Assembly: GCA_002494895.1 (NCBI GenBank) | Contig: DADA01000091.1 | Location: forward strand, 1 to 21,444 | Reading direction: 5' to 3' | Source of the DNA: Nitrososphaera sp. UBA210 | GTDB lineage: Archaea; Thermoproteota; Nitrososphaeria; Nitrososphaerales; Nitrososphaeraceae | DNA length: 21,444 bases | Part shown: positions 1 to 7,287 of the stretch, one piece after another | Numbering within the stretch: position 1 is the first letter of the stretch | Layout: every line of letters starts with the position of its first letter | Made by a program: the position numbers and the translations under genes | The notes under the pieces: model-generated | Database searches by the model: none | Told to the model about the DNA's origin: nothing | Seen by the model: only the letters and a program-made list of their open reading frames with translations

Positions 1-1
1 C

Positions 2-745
2 ATGAAATACACGTTCAAAGAATGGCAGGTTATCGGAGACGGCAGCCAATCGATTAGCGACAAAACCCATGAATCTACTGAAGTCATTATGGACGGTCCG
101 CACACGATCGCTCCATTATGGAATGAGATGTACCTTGTAAGGATCGACACTAACATCGGCAATCCTTCCGGGGCGGGATACTACAATGAAGGTGAAACCG
201 CAAGCATAACCATAGATCCGATCCATGAAACTGAAGTCGGCAAGTCCAGGTTCGTGCTGTCAGGATGGGACAGCATCCAGCTCGATGACCCATCTTCAAG
301 CTCATTCTCGATAACGGTGCAGGAGCCACTGGTCATCAAGCCACTGTGGACAAAACAGTACTTTGTAAAAGCGAACTCGGTCTACGGATTGGTAGAGGGA
401 AGCGGCTGGTACGACGAAGGCTCTACTGCAACCCTCAGCTTGCAGAGTAGGACCTTAGATACGGGTCTTGGGAAAAAAGTAGTCTTTGCGGGATGGTCAG
501 CATCCGCAGATCCCCAGTCAGCCACGTTCTCGCAATCGGATCAGTACACCATCGAGTCGGTGAACGGCCCGGAGGAGATAACTGCTGTCTGGAGAGCTGA
601 CGATACGGTCCAGCTTGTCCTGATAGTGGGCGCAGTAGCTGCGGCTTCGACAACGGCCTTTTTCACGTTCATGATAAACATACGAAAGAGAAAAAGCGTC
701 CAGCAGGCCAAGGGCGTCTCGTACGGCCGAGGCGTTGGGGTTTAG
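2..745 (+). CDS. Membrane-anchored surface protein with InlB-type beta repeats (5'-partial)
   Basis: This is the 3' part of a larger extracellular protein. The visible 247 residues contain tandem units of roughly 75-85 residues. Each has a Tyr-x-Val strand, a GxGxYxEG turn (GAGYYNEGE at 58-66, GSGWYDEGS at 133-141), then a strand ending in GW (88-89, 164-165), and closes with LW or VW plus a charged residue. This resembles the divergent InlB B-repeat family common in archaeal surface proteins. The first unit lacks its N-terminal half, so the real start lies upstream and the Met at position 2 is internal. A hydrophobic helix (about 203-226) followed by RKRK predicts C-terminal membrane anchoring with the repeats outside. 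A signal peptidase gene follows 22 bp downstream on the same strand, suggesting co-transcription. The ligand is unknown. Confidence 0.8.
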   Translation: MKYTFKEWQVIGDGSQSISDKTHESTEVIMDGPHTIAPLWNEMYLVRIDTNIGNPSGAGYYNEGETASITIDPIHETEVGKSRFVLSGWDSIQLDDPSSSSFSITVQEPLVIKPLWTKQYFVKANSVYGLVEGSGWYDEGSTATLSLQSRTLDTGLGKKVVFAGWSASADPQSATFSQSDQYTIESVNGPEEITAVWRADDTVQLVLIVGAVAAASTTAFFTFMINIRKRKSVQQAKGVSYGRGVGV

Positions 746-767
746 GCAATGGTAAGGAGAGAATGAC

Positions 768-1289
768 TTGACATTTGTTCGAAAAGAGGAGCTGAACGTC
801 TGGCTTCCAGTGGCGGTAGCATCCTTGGTAGCCGTTGCCGTCCTCTTTGCGACCCTTGTCAATATCGGGACTCCTGTTGTGGTTCTTTCCGGATCGAGCA
901 TGGTCCCTGCGCTCAAGCCAGGCGACGCGGCTCTCCTGTACAAACCGCACATAGCTGAATTACAAGTCAATGACCTTATAGCCTTCAGGTCTTCCGACAA
1001 TGCGATCGTCGTCCACAGGGTGGTTGAAAAAGGCGTGGACTCTGGCGGCTCGTCATACGTCGTGACAAAGGGCGATTCGAACCAGTGGAACGATAAGGAG
1101 CGAACAGACGAAAGCAATTACCTGGGTAAGGTCTATCGGGTCGTCCCAAAGGGCGGCGTATTCATCTCTACTCTGCAGAATCCGCTGATTCTGATATTGC
1201 TGGCCATCACCATTGCGGCCTATGTGACGTACAGGCGGAGAAATTCTCCTGCTAGCAGGTTAATGGCAGCAAGCCCAAAAGAACTATAA
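768..1289 (+). CDS. Signal peptidase I, archaeal/Sec11 type
   Basis: Membrane serine protease that removes signal peptides from secreted preproteins on the outer face of the membrane. The protein is 173 aa. A TM helix lies at about 12-32. The motif SGSSMVPALKPGD gives the nucleophile Ser44. VVHRVV supplies His83, the histidine that archaeal and ER-type enzymes use instead of the bacterial lysine. TKGDSN supplies Asp103. A second hydrophobic helix lies at about 137-154 with a basic YRRR end. The start is TTG, with AAGGAGA about 8 nt before it, one of the few Shine-Dalgarno-like sequences in the window, consistent with an internal operon position after the surface-protein gene. It could serve the several secreted proteins encoded nearby. 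Family assignment is firm; the local client relationship is inference. Confidence 0.95.
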   Translation: MTFVRKEELNVWLPVAVASLVAVAVLFATLVNIGTPVVVLSGSSMVPALKPGDAALLYKPHIAELQVNDLIAFRSSDNAIVVHRVVEKGVDSGGSSYVVTKGDSNQWNDKERTDESNYLGKVYRVVPKGGVFISTLQNPLILILLAITIAAYVTYRRRNSPASRLMAASPKEL

Positions 1290-1312
1290 TTCCCCCATGA
1301 CTGCATAAAGCC

Positions 1313-1549
1313 ATGATTCCAGTCGGCTTTATGTTTATCAACTGTAAGGAGGGTTCACAGGATTCCATCTTGCAAGGCATACATCAGATTCCCGGGGTCG
1401 CATATGCGTTCAAGGTTGACAAGTCATACGACATCGTTGTAAAGATAGAGTCGAATTCAAACGACGAATTCGCAGCTGCGATAGGCAGGATACGGTCATC
1501 TTCTGGCATTTTGAATTCAGACACGATGGTAGGATTCAAAAAACCATAG
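1313..1549 (+). CDS. Stand-alone Lrp/AsnC ligand-binding (RAM) domain protein
   Basis: This 78-aa protein consists of one RAM domain, the alpha-beta sandwich that binds amino acids at the C terminus of Lrp/AsnC regulators. It has no helix-turn-helix. The family pattern is visible: a first strand (GFMFINC), a helix carrying IHQIPGV, a strand with KVDKSYDIVVKIE, a second helix, then a last strand (SDTMVGF). The SYDIVVKI strand after the IPGV turn is characteristic. CTATAATTC at about 1283-1291 sits 26 nt before the ATG, indicating its own leaderless promoter. Such domains generally oligomerise and may bind amino acids or modulate full-length Lrp proteins. A second copy lies at 7881-8108. Confidence 0.85.
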   Translation: MIPVGFMFINCKEGSQDSILQGIHQIPGVAYAFKVDKSYDIVVKIESNSNDEFAAAIGRIRSSSGILNSDTMVGFKKP

Positions 1550-1719
1550 AAGATACATGAGTTCAACATTCTCAATGCCGCGTTATTGTTGGCTTTTCTT
1601 TTCTTGTCGTTTAGCCGGCGGCATCGCGGCGCTTCTTTCGGTCATCTAATTTAAAGCGTAGTGCGTGTTGTCGCTACACAAACAACCGTTTAGATTCTTT
1701 CCTCACCCAACATTGACCT

Positions 1720-3441
1720 GTGCGGATACAGGTCAATAGAAATTTTGGTAGGCTGCTATTGGGGCTTACCCTTTCGGTGCTGCTAGCGGCATCGGTGATC
1801 CCTTCATCTTACGCGGCAGAATCATTCAGGACTTTTACCGGAAGCAGCTACATTGAAGTGCCTTCTTCACCCGGACTGCAACTTTCGCAGTTTACAGTGG
1901 AAGCGAAATTCAGAATTGCTGGTGAACTTTCCGAACGCGGATACTTGGTGAGCAAGGGTGCCAGCAACGATGGGTATGTCCATCTCGACCACAACTATGC
2001 ACTATATGTCATGCAGTATGGCGGTGTAGCCGGCGGGTTCAAAGCGGCTGACGGAACATATCACTACATTAATTCCAAGGCAGTTTCATCGAATGCATGG
2101 CATGTGGCCAGGCTGGTATACGATGGAAGCAAACTCTTCTTGCTAGTTGATGGCGTGTCTGCGAATTCGATCACTGTCGCAAAGAATGTTGACACGAGCG
2201 ATGTTGGCCCACTTAGAATAGGTGCAAATGCCCAGAAACTTGGAACTTTCTTTGTCGGAGATCTTGATTATGTGAAGGTTATGGATCGCAGTACTTACAA
2301 AGTAGGGTACTATAGCAACTTTGACACTGGAGCATCACCATCGCCAAATCCCTCGCCGTCGCCGGGACCTATTCCAAAACCCACACCAGGACCAACCCCT
2401 TCACCCTCTCCTTCAGGCGATTGTTCGGACATCCCCATGAGCCAGCTCCGCGGAGTGGCATTTATGGATCCGGTTCTTACAAGGAACGAAAGGGGCAGCT
2501 CTGTCAACGCACCAGTTTCCTATGTCGAAGACAGTCTCAAGCGGCTTCACTCGTACGGATTCAACCTGATTCGAGTTCAGTACTACTGGGAATCGTACGT
2601 CTACAACCCTTCTGATTTCATGAACAGGCTGGATCTTGTAGCCAGGACCGCTCAGGAAAATGACATCTGTGTTGTGTTTGACAACCATCATTGGTTCACC
2701 TCTAGCTACTGGAAGACAGACATTGGATTGAGCGGCAAGGGGATCGGATTTCCCGCGTTTGTTGTCAAGAGTTTCCCTTCCAAGGCCACCTACGATCAGA
2801 CCGCTGGACCCTTCTGGGAGGCCCTGCTAAGCAATTCTCTGGTAATCGACGGCAGAAAGATATGGGACATTCAGGCAGAGTTCCTGACCAAGGTTGTCAA
2901 CAGAGTCGACAAGTATGACAGCGTTGCGGCTTACGAAATACTGAATGAGCCGCACCTCTGGTCAAAGGATCAATATGAAAAGCTGGGCAACTATCACACG
3001 TTCATGGCCCAGAAAATAAGAGCAGTTTCAGACAAGAGAATAGTGTTTGACAGGGAGACCGCGCACGATTTCATGAGAGATCCCACAATGGAGTACAAGA
3101 TACTGCCACGTGGAGTTTCAAAGCTCGTGTACGGGCCGCATCTCTATACAGCTCCTACTGAAGCAAGCGGGGGAGAAAAACAGGTTGAAAACATCAAGAA
3201 ATGGTCGCAGGATTGGGGCGTTGAAATCATGATAGGCGAATTCTCTGCGCACAGCCAGACAGACATGAACGCATTCCTCCAGGCGTGGAAGGAGGCTGGC
3301 TTTGGCTGGACCTACTGGAAGTGGAGCAAGGCAACCGGAACTCGCCCGGACCATCTGGGCAACGTGGTCTATGAGAGCGGTACGGTACCAAAGACAGAAG
3401 CACTGAAGTACCTCCTTAACTCCCACAACACAATATACTGA
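1720..3441 (+). CDS. Secreted LamG-GH5 glycoside hydrolase (cellulase-like)
   Basis: Predicted secreted enzyme of 573 aa for beta-1,4-glucan-type polysaccharides. Residues 1-33 form a signal peptide (basic NRNFGR, a long hydrophobic core, an SSYAA cleavage region). About 34-200 is a LamG/concanavalin-A-like beta sandwich. About 203-232 is a Pro/Ser-rich linker with PSPSP and PTPGP repeats. About 234-570 is a GH5 TIM barrel. The acid/base Glu is E410 in ILNEPH, and the nucleophile is E507 in MIGEFSA. Supporting motifs are GFNLIRV, DNHHW and GPHLYT. The start is GTG. A TATA-like TTTAGATT lies about 27 nt upstream; ATTTAAAG at about 1648-1655 is an alternative. Substrate specificity within GH5 (cellulose, mannan or other) cannot be read from the sequence. 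A cellulase-like enzyme is unexpected in a presumed autotrophic ammonia oxidiser. Confidence 0.92.
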   Translation: MRIQVNRNFGRLLLGLTLSVLLAASVIPSSYAAESFRTFTGSSYIEVPSSPGLQLSQFTVEAKFRIAGELSERGYLVSKGASNDGYVHLDHNYALYVMQYGGVAGGFKAADGTYHYINSKAVSSNAWHVARLVYDGSKLFLLVDGVSANSITVAKNVDTSDVGPLRIGANAQKLGTFFVGDLDYVKVMDRSTYKVGYYSNFDTGASPSPNPSPSPGPIPKPTPGPTPSPSPSGDCSDIPMSQLRGVAFMDPVLTRNERGSSVNAPVSYVEDSLKRLHSYGFNLIRVQYYWESYVYNPSDFMNRLDLVARTAQENDICVVFDNHHWFTSSYWKTDIGLSGKGIGFPAFVVKSFPSKATYDQTAGPFWEALLSNSLVIDGRKIWDIQAEFLTKVVNRVDKYDSVAAYEILNEPHLWSKDQYEKLGNYHTFMAQKIRAVSDKRIVFDRETAHDFMRDPTMEYKILPRGVSKLVYGPHLYTAPTEASGGEKQVENIKKWSQDWGVEIMIGEFSAHSQTDMNAFLQAWKEAGFGWTYWKWSKATGTRPDHLGNVVYESGTVPKTEALKYLLNSHNTIY

Positions 3442-3442
3442 G

Positions 3443-3461
3443 CTGCACCAGAACCGTGCAG
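3443..3461 (+). terminator. Hairpin immediately after the GH5 stop codon
   Basis: CTGCAC and GTGCAG form a 6-bp perfect stem with a 7-nt loop, starting two bases after the stop codon. No T-run follows directly, so it may be a 3'-end stabilising hairpin rather than a classic terminator. Confidence 0.35.
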
Positions 3462-3525
3462 GCACCATCATCTGGAGGTATTCTTTCCGCCCTCCATTAT
3501 CATGATGCCTTCGCTGCAGTCAAAC

Positions 3526-3534
3526 CTTTAATTC
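3526..3534 (+). promoter_or_regulatory. TATA-like box for the 3557 zinc-finger gene
   Basis: CTTTAATTC is centred about 27 nt before the ATG at 3557, the spacing expected for an archaeal leaderless transcript. It supports this short reading frame over the overlapping ATG at 3552. Confidence 0.5.
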
Positions 3535-3556
3535 TTACCGGGACTATAATGATGAC

Positions 3557-3694
3557 ATGGACATGTCTTCTGTGTGTGGAGGATGTGGCAGGAAGACGCA
3601 AGACTACCCCATCTTTTGCTATATCTGCGACGACTATTTTTGTTCAGAGGCATGTCACTTGCAAAGGCATCCCAAGCCGTGGCAAAAGTTCTAG
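3557..3694 (+). CDS. 45-aa HIT/MYND-like treble-clef zinc finger protein
   Basis: A tiny gene encoding one predicted two-zinc finger. Ligands in order are C7-x2-C10, C21-x2-C24, C29-x3-C33 and H38. The spacing and the CSEACHLQRH segment closely match the zf-HIT/MYND pattern CxxC...CxxCx4CSxxCx3H, best known from eukaryotic proteins where it mediates protein-protein contacts. Tyr17 and Phe28 occupy usual aromatic positions. The basic, aromatic tail ends PWQKF. A TATA-like box 27 nt upstream supports ATG 3557; ATG 3563 is a possible alternative. The gene stands alone between the GH5 gene and a convergent minus-strand gene. The fold assignment rests on cysteine spacing only; the partner is unknown. 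Confidence 0.72.
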   Translation: MDMSSVCGGCGRKTQDYPIFCYICDDYFCSEACHLQRHPKPWQKF

Positions 3695-3710
3695 GGTGAC
3701 AGGCAGAATT

Positions 3711-3741
3711 AAAAAAAGAAAGTGGAGGCTGCCTCGCCTCC
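3711..3741 (-). terminator. Hairpin plus T-run terminator for the 3749-4117 gene
   Basis: Read on the minus strand, a GGAGGC/GCCTCC stem (plus coordinates 3724-3741) is followed by an oligo-T stretch (plus-strand A7 at 3711-3717). It lies just past the stop codon of the minus-strand gene. Confidence 0.55.
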
Positions 3742-3748
3742 GATTCTA

Positions 3749-4117
3749 CTATGCAGGAATTTTGGCCGCCATCTGGCGGACACCATCGATTATCTTTGAG
3801 TGATCTGCGCTCGGCTCAGTCGTGATATAGAGCAAATGAGTGTCTCCAAGCGGCATGGTTATTCGCTTTATTTTTTCGTATTCTGCCAGGACATACTTGC
3901 CCTTTCCTATCTTTGGCGCGAGCCGGGTCCTTTCTTTCCAGGCATTGATGGCCATTTCGAGTGACCTCTTGCTTTCTTCCGGGGTCAGCAGATTCGAAAC
4001 GCCGGCCTTGTGGTCCGAGAACATTATCTTGCCGTTCATGTCGCAGATGGTTACCAGTCTAATGTTTGGATCGAGGTTCGAGATGTTTTTGTGGACGAAT
4101 TGGTATTCCATCAACAT
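3749..4117 (-). CDS. Small thaumarchaeal protein, possible PAS/roadblock-like sensor (DUF6659-like?)
   Basis: A 122-aa soluble protein with no TM segment or signal peptide. It has an N-terminal helix, then a strand-turn-strand of the kind seen in PAS, profilin or roadblock folds (RLVTICDMNGKIMFSDH, about 20-36). A helix with TPEESKRSLEMAINAW (45-60) follows, then paired strands (KYVLAEYEKIKRITMPLG and THLLYITTE) and a C-terminal helix. It resembles a small family I recall only from Thaumarchaeota, tentatively DUF6659; this cannot be confirmed here. CTTATAATC at about 4135-4144 lies about 25 nt upstream of the ATG, indicating leaderless transcription. A hairpin terminator follows. The function is unknown; the fold suggests small-molecule sensing or protein scaffolding. 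Confidence 0.75.
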   Translation of the reverse strand: MLMEYQFVHKNISNLDPNIRLVTICDMNGKIMFSDHKAGVSNLLTPEESKRSLEMAINAWKERTRLAPKIGKGKYVLAEYEKIKRITMPLGDTHLLYITTEPSADHSKIIDGVRQMAAKIPA

Positions 4118-4181
4118 ACGCTAGCGTCCGTAGATTATAAGGTTGGTGATCCGGGGCTCAGCCTGTTGAGTTGCAGATACT

Positions 4182-6122
4182 TTAGGTTGTCCCTCCCATC
4201 AAGGATCTTTTTCTGCGTCTTCGTCGCAGCATCACACCATACACGTCAATCGCGATTATCGCTGCGGCAATTACTGTAAGCAGCAAGTGGATATACACTG
4301 ATATCCAGCTGACAGCGATCCGCAGCGCCTGCAAGCTTTCGGAACCACCATCTTCCCTGGCTGCTGTCGCCGCGAACGAATATTCTCCTGGTGAAGAAAA
4401 GGGAATATTCAATGATTTTGAGAAAGATTGATTGGGCAAAAGTGTGATCTCTTCTGTTCCTTCCATCAGTCTACGTCCTGTCCCATTGTCAGTAATCCAG
4501 AAGCTCAGAAGGATATTTTCAGTGCTATTTGCATCATTCACGACCAATAATGTGACAGAGCCTACAGCCGTCGGCGGAATGGGCATGAAAGAAGTAGAAA
4601 TCCCATTCAAGGAAACCGAGATCGAGACATTCAGGGCATCTGGCGCGACGGTCGCATTGTTTTCAACCTGTTCGATCAGGATATTTTCTTCAGTTCGTAT
4701 TCCTATGCTATCCGCGACCCTGACGTTCAGATGCCTATTCTTGATTTCTGTCGTGTTTTGAATTGGTGGCGTTATATCCACTGGTTCCTCGACAAGGAAT
4801 CCACCTCCACCACCCCCGCCCCCACCTCCTCCACGTCCACCTCCAGATGGAGGAGGATTGACGGCGTCCAATATCACGTTCAACAGATCGGTGACCAGCG
4901 TCGGAGCTTCGGAGATTGCTCTTGCAAACACTACCATTCTCACAGTAGCATCAGTGACCAATGCTCCTGATCCCTCGGAGACATTTCTTGTATATCCGAT
5001 AAATTTGGAGACCGAATCACTCGCAACTGCTCCGGTGGTCTCCGCGACCTGCCTGACGTATCCTCCAGCATTGGTTATGGTGTCGATTACCACTGTGTCG
5101 GATGCTTCAGATACTTGTCTAAAGTGAGTTACGACTCTGGATATCCCATCGATAACGATTACTCCTGAATTTTCAGCGATCTGTCTAGTGTGAACCGAAA
5201 TCCTTGAAATACTATCACTCGCAGCCGCCCCCGCAGTGTCCGAAATCTGCCTCATAAACCCCGCCGCCTTTGTGACGAAGTCGACCGGCACAGCTCCCGA
5301 TGCTTCGGCTATCGTCCTTGAGGCAATAATTTCGCGTACTGGACTCGAATCCAAAGTGGTGGGAGAATCCGCTATCGAGCGCATGGAGGTTATCGATCTT
5401 GAAAGCGCCTCAGTGAACGTTGCGGATTCGGATTCGCCAATCGAGAACAATGATTGATTTCCGAGATAAAATGTACCCGAAGATGACGGCAACACCACAG
5501 TCTGTGTGGACGAATTGGCCTGAAAGGTAATTGCCGTTGCAAGCAGAGGTCCTGTTGTTACTTCTATCCAGTACTCCACAACGAGCACCTTGTTGGTCAA
5601 GTCAACCGACGTCGCGGAAAAAGTGATGGTTTCGGTCTGGGCGGTCACGACTGAAAATACATTGCTGGTTCCTGTTGCAGATCCTATGAATGAAAGATTC
5701 GATCCGAGCGTGTCGGTAGAATAGGCATAAACCTTCATAGTTCCATTCGCCAGAACGGACATCAAAGTAGCTTGCGTGGTAACAGTAAAGGACCAGGTGC
5801 CTGCGGGTATCGATGACCCAATTATGCCTGCGGTTCTCCATCCGTATCCACTCGATGAGGTGGTGCTTGGGGTTCCTGTGGCAGTCGAGCCTGACGTATA
5901 CGGGTCAACTATGAAGGTTCCCGTCGAACCAGAACTGACTGCGATGGTTGTATTGGTATTCGGAGTGCTGCCGGGAGAAACTGTGGTTAGATGCCTGTAG
6001 TCGATGCCAAAGCTGGTCGCAGCAGTAGCATCAAGAAAATACAGCGAAGGTATGGAGATTAAGTTGAATAACGCGAAAGCGGATAACGCGAAAACAAGGA
6101 TTCTGGCAATCTTGTTCTCCAA
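4182..6122 (-). CDS. Surface-anchored protein with 22-residue tandem repeats and poly-Gly hinge
   Basis: A 646-aa extracellular protein. Residues 1-36 form a hydrophobic signal segment ending DATAATS. About 40-215 is Ser/Thr/Gly-rich and beta-strand-like, with several NxS/T sequons. About 226-411 carries eight or nine units of 22 residues, of the type RQIAE.SG....D.IS. About 427-441 is almost pure glycine (one Arg), a flexible hinge. About 460-605 forms a beta-sandwich-like stretch (ALNVSISVSLNG, ending SSPGEYSFAATA) like an Ig/CARDB-type domain. A TM helix at about 606-632 and RRRRRKR anchor it with a short cytoplasmic tail. It lies 38 bp downstream of the 6161-6727 gene on the same strand, so the two are probably co-transcribed. 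The family was not recognised; an adhesin or S-layer-associated role is inference. Confidence 0.85.
   Translation of the reverse strand: MENKIARILVFALSAFALFNLISIPSLYFLDATAATSFGIDYRHLTTVSPGSTPNTNTTIAVSSGSTGTFIVDPYTSGSTATGTPSTTSSSGYGWRTAGIIGSSIPAGTWSFTVTTQATLMSVLANGTMKVYAYSTDTLGSNLSFIGSATGTSNVFSVVTAQTETITFSATSVDLTNKVLVVEYWIEVTTGPLLATAITFQANSSTQTVVLPSSSGTFYLGNQSLFSIGESESATFTEALSRSITSMRSIADSPTTLDSSPVREIIASRTIAEASGAVPVDFVTKAAGFMRQISDTAGAAASDSISRISVHTRQIAENSGVIVIDGISRVVTHFRQVSEASDTVVIDTITNAGGYVRQVAETTGAVASDSVSKFIGYTRNVSEGSGALVTDATVRMVVFARAISEAPTLVTDLLNVILDAVNPPPSGGGRGGGGGGGGGGGFLVEEPVDITPPIQNTTEIKNRHLNVRVADSIGIRTEENILIEQVENNATVAPDALNVSISVSLNGISTSFMPIPPTAVGSVTLLVVNDANSTENILLSFWITDNGTGRRLMEGTEEITLLPNQSFSKSLNIPFSSPGEYSFAATAAREDGGSESLQALRIAVSWISVYIHLLLTVIAAAIIAIDVYGVMLRRRRRKRSLMGGTT
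4890..5447 (-). repeat. 66-bp / 22-residue tandem repeat array
   Basis: Within the 646-aa surface protein, residues 226-411 break into 22-residue units: one beginning FSIGESESATF, a 21-residue unit beginning RSIADSP, six regular units beginning RTIAEAS, RQISDTA, RQIAENS, RQVSEAS, RQVAETT and RNVSEGS, and a last partial unit beginning RAISEAP. Arg at unit position 1 and Glu or Asp at position 5 are almost invariant, with Asp near position 14. The DNA copies have diverged, so the array is old rather than recently amplified. Confidence 0.85.
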
Positions 6123-6160
6123 TCCAGCTCATTCATTCCCCATTCCCTTGCTCCAGCCTT

Positions 6161-6727
6161 CTATCCTATCGTTATCGTCCAACTCACCGTAAGCTGGTCC
6201 CCAGAGATCAGATTTACGCTGCTAAACGTGTTTTCAGCCATCATGGTTCCTCCTGAAGAAGCGGTGAAGAGACCGGTCTTTTGGATGTCGCTAACCGTTC
6301 CTGAGGCGGTAAATACCTCCTGAACGGTAAACGTATTTGTTCCGGCGGTATGGGAATACGTTCCCTGTGCTCTGTCCAGCCCGCTGCCAGTGATTTCTCC
6401 GGCCAGGGTAGTATCCGCGGCAAGAGGCGCAGCGGTATTGTTGCTCAGCGCGATATAGTTGGCACCATTAGAACCAGTTGTTGTCGAACCAATCTGGGCG
6501 CTGATGAAATCCTTTCCGGCATCTGTGATAAGGTTGCGACCTTCATAATGGTAGATCTCGTTTCCCTGCCTAACTACTGAAACTGTGACGTGCCCGCTTG
6601 CAGATACCGTATCAATGATCCCATCGCCGCCTTCCGAAGTTGTACTTCCTGGAAACACTATGATGGTTGCAGTTACTGCTATGGCAACGATTGAAGCCAC
6701 TAGAGCGAGAAGATGATTACTAGGCAT
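6161..6727 (-). CDS. Secreted or membrane-tethered beta-rich surface protein
   Basis: A 188-aa protein with an N-terminal hydrophobic helix (about 5-25, LLALVASIVAIAVTATIIVF) that could be a signal anchor, an uncleaved pilin-like helix or a signal peptide. The exported part is rich in Thr, Ser and Gly and nearly free of Lys. The stretch GRNLITDAGKDFISAQIG followed by ANYIALSNN resembles the start of many phage and virus tail or appendage structural domains. The remainder is regular beta strands (GTYSHTAGTNTFTVQEVFTA) ending in an amphipathic strand. It is the first gene of a likely two-gene unit with the repeat protein downstream. GTATAAAAG at 6776-6785 is a strong TATA box, giving a short leader of about 25 nt. 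The viral-like similarity is by pattern only; the family is not identified. Confidence 0.75.
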   Translation of the reverse strand: MPSNHLLALVASIVAIAVTATIIVFPGSTTSEGGDGIIDTVSASGHVTVSVVRQGNEIYHYEGRNLITDAGKDFISAQIGSTTTGSNGANYIALSNNTAAPLAADTTLAGEITGSGLDRAQGTYSHTAGTNTFTVQEVFTASGTVSDIQKTGLFTASSGGTMMAENTFSSVNLISGDQLTVSWTITIG

Positions 6728-6775
6728 CCGCTACGCATTGGTCGAAACTACGCCAATACGGCTTTTGGCGAATTC

Positions 6776-6785
6776 TTTTATACCA
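6776..6785 (-). promoter_or_regulatory. TATA box for the 6727-4182 surface-protein unit
   Basis: On the minus strand the sequence is GGTATAAAAG, the strongest TATA match seen in this window, about 50 nt before the ATG at 6727. The implied leader is about 25 nt, unlike the leaderless neighbours. Confidence 0.6.
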
Positions 6786-6809
6786 AGTAATGAAACTTTC
6801 CTATCTATC

Positions 6810-7196
6810 CTACTGCTTTGCTTTATTCTGCCATATTCCAATAGTATTTCCTTCAGTATCGGCAACTCTTGCGTAGGAGCCGAAATCTCCAATGTCCATC
6901 TTGGGCATTATCACCTTTCCGCCGGCGCTCTCTATCTGCTTCAAGTGGAGGTCCACGTCAGGGACATCGATCACGATTACTGGGTGAGTTCCCGTGGGAT
7001 CTTTTTTCAGCAATCCTCCATTTATCGCTCCTGGGGTTTTCGGTGTCATTGTCTGCTGGTCGGTCTCCACCGTCGTAACCATGTTATAGTCCATGTCCGG
7101 AGCCTTGAATATCTGCCATCCAAATACGTCCTGGTAGAATTTTTTCGCTCTTTCTTCGTTGTCGAACGGAATTTCAAAGTGTACTACCTTGTTCAT
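6810..7196 (-). CDS. VOC superfamily (glyoxalase/bleomycin-resistance fold) protein
   Basis: A 128-aa protein made of two beta-alpha-beta-beta-beta modules. Module one opens with VVHFEIPFDNEERAKKFYQ and continues with VFGW. Module two contains HPVIVIDVPDVDLHLKQIES, GGKVIMP and a DTEGNTIGIWQ ending. These are hallmarks of the VOC subfamily annotated as lactoylglutathione-lyase-like or 27 kDa antigen-like. His in VVHFEI is the likely first metal ligand or structural residue; the usual C-terminal metal Glu is replaced in GNTIGIWQ, so catalysis is uncertain. The start is taken as ATG 7196 rather than the TTG one codon upstream, because TTATTAAC at 7221-7228 lies about 28 nt before it. It is monocistronic. 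Confidence 0.9.
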   Translation of the reverse strand: MNKVVHFEIPFDNEERAKKFYQDVFGWQIFKAPDMDYNMVTTVETDQQTMTPKTPGAINGGLLKKDPTGTHPVIVIDVPDVDLHLKQIESAGGKVIMPKMDIGDFGSYARVADTEGNTIGIWQNKAKQ

Positions 7197-7287
7197 CAAC
7201 TGCTGTATGGTATTAGGAAGTTAATAAGCTGCACCGCTTCAGATTGGAGATTATTGGGCTGGCTCAGGCTAACGAATCGTTTTCTAT

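Noticed and set aside
518..1117. 199-codon minus-strand frame opposite the signal peptidase
   Set aside because: It overlaps two well-supported plus-strand genes, has no recognisable domain or promoter, and reads like antisense of conserved coding.
4800..4844. C-rich tract considered as a regulatory or replication element
   Set aside because: It lies in frame in the surface-protein gene and codes poly-Gly between two domains, which explains it fully.
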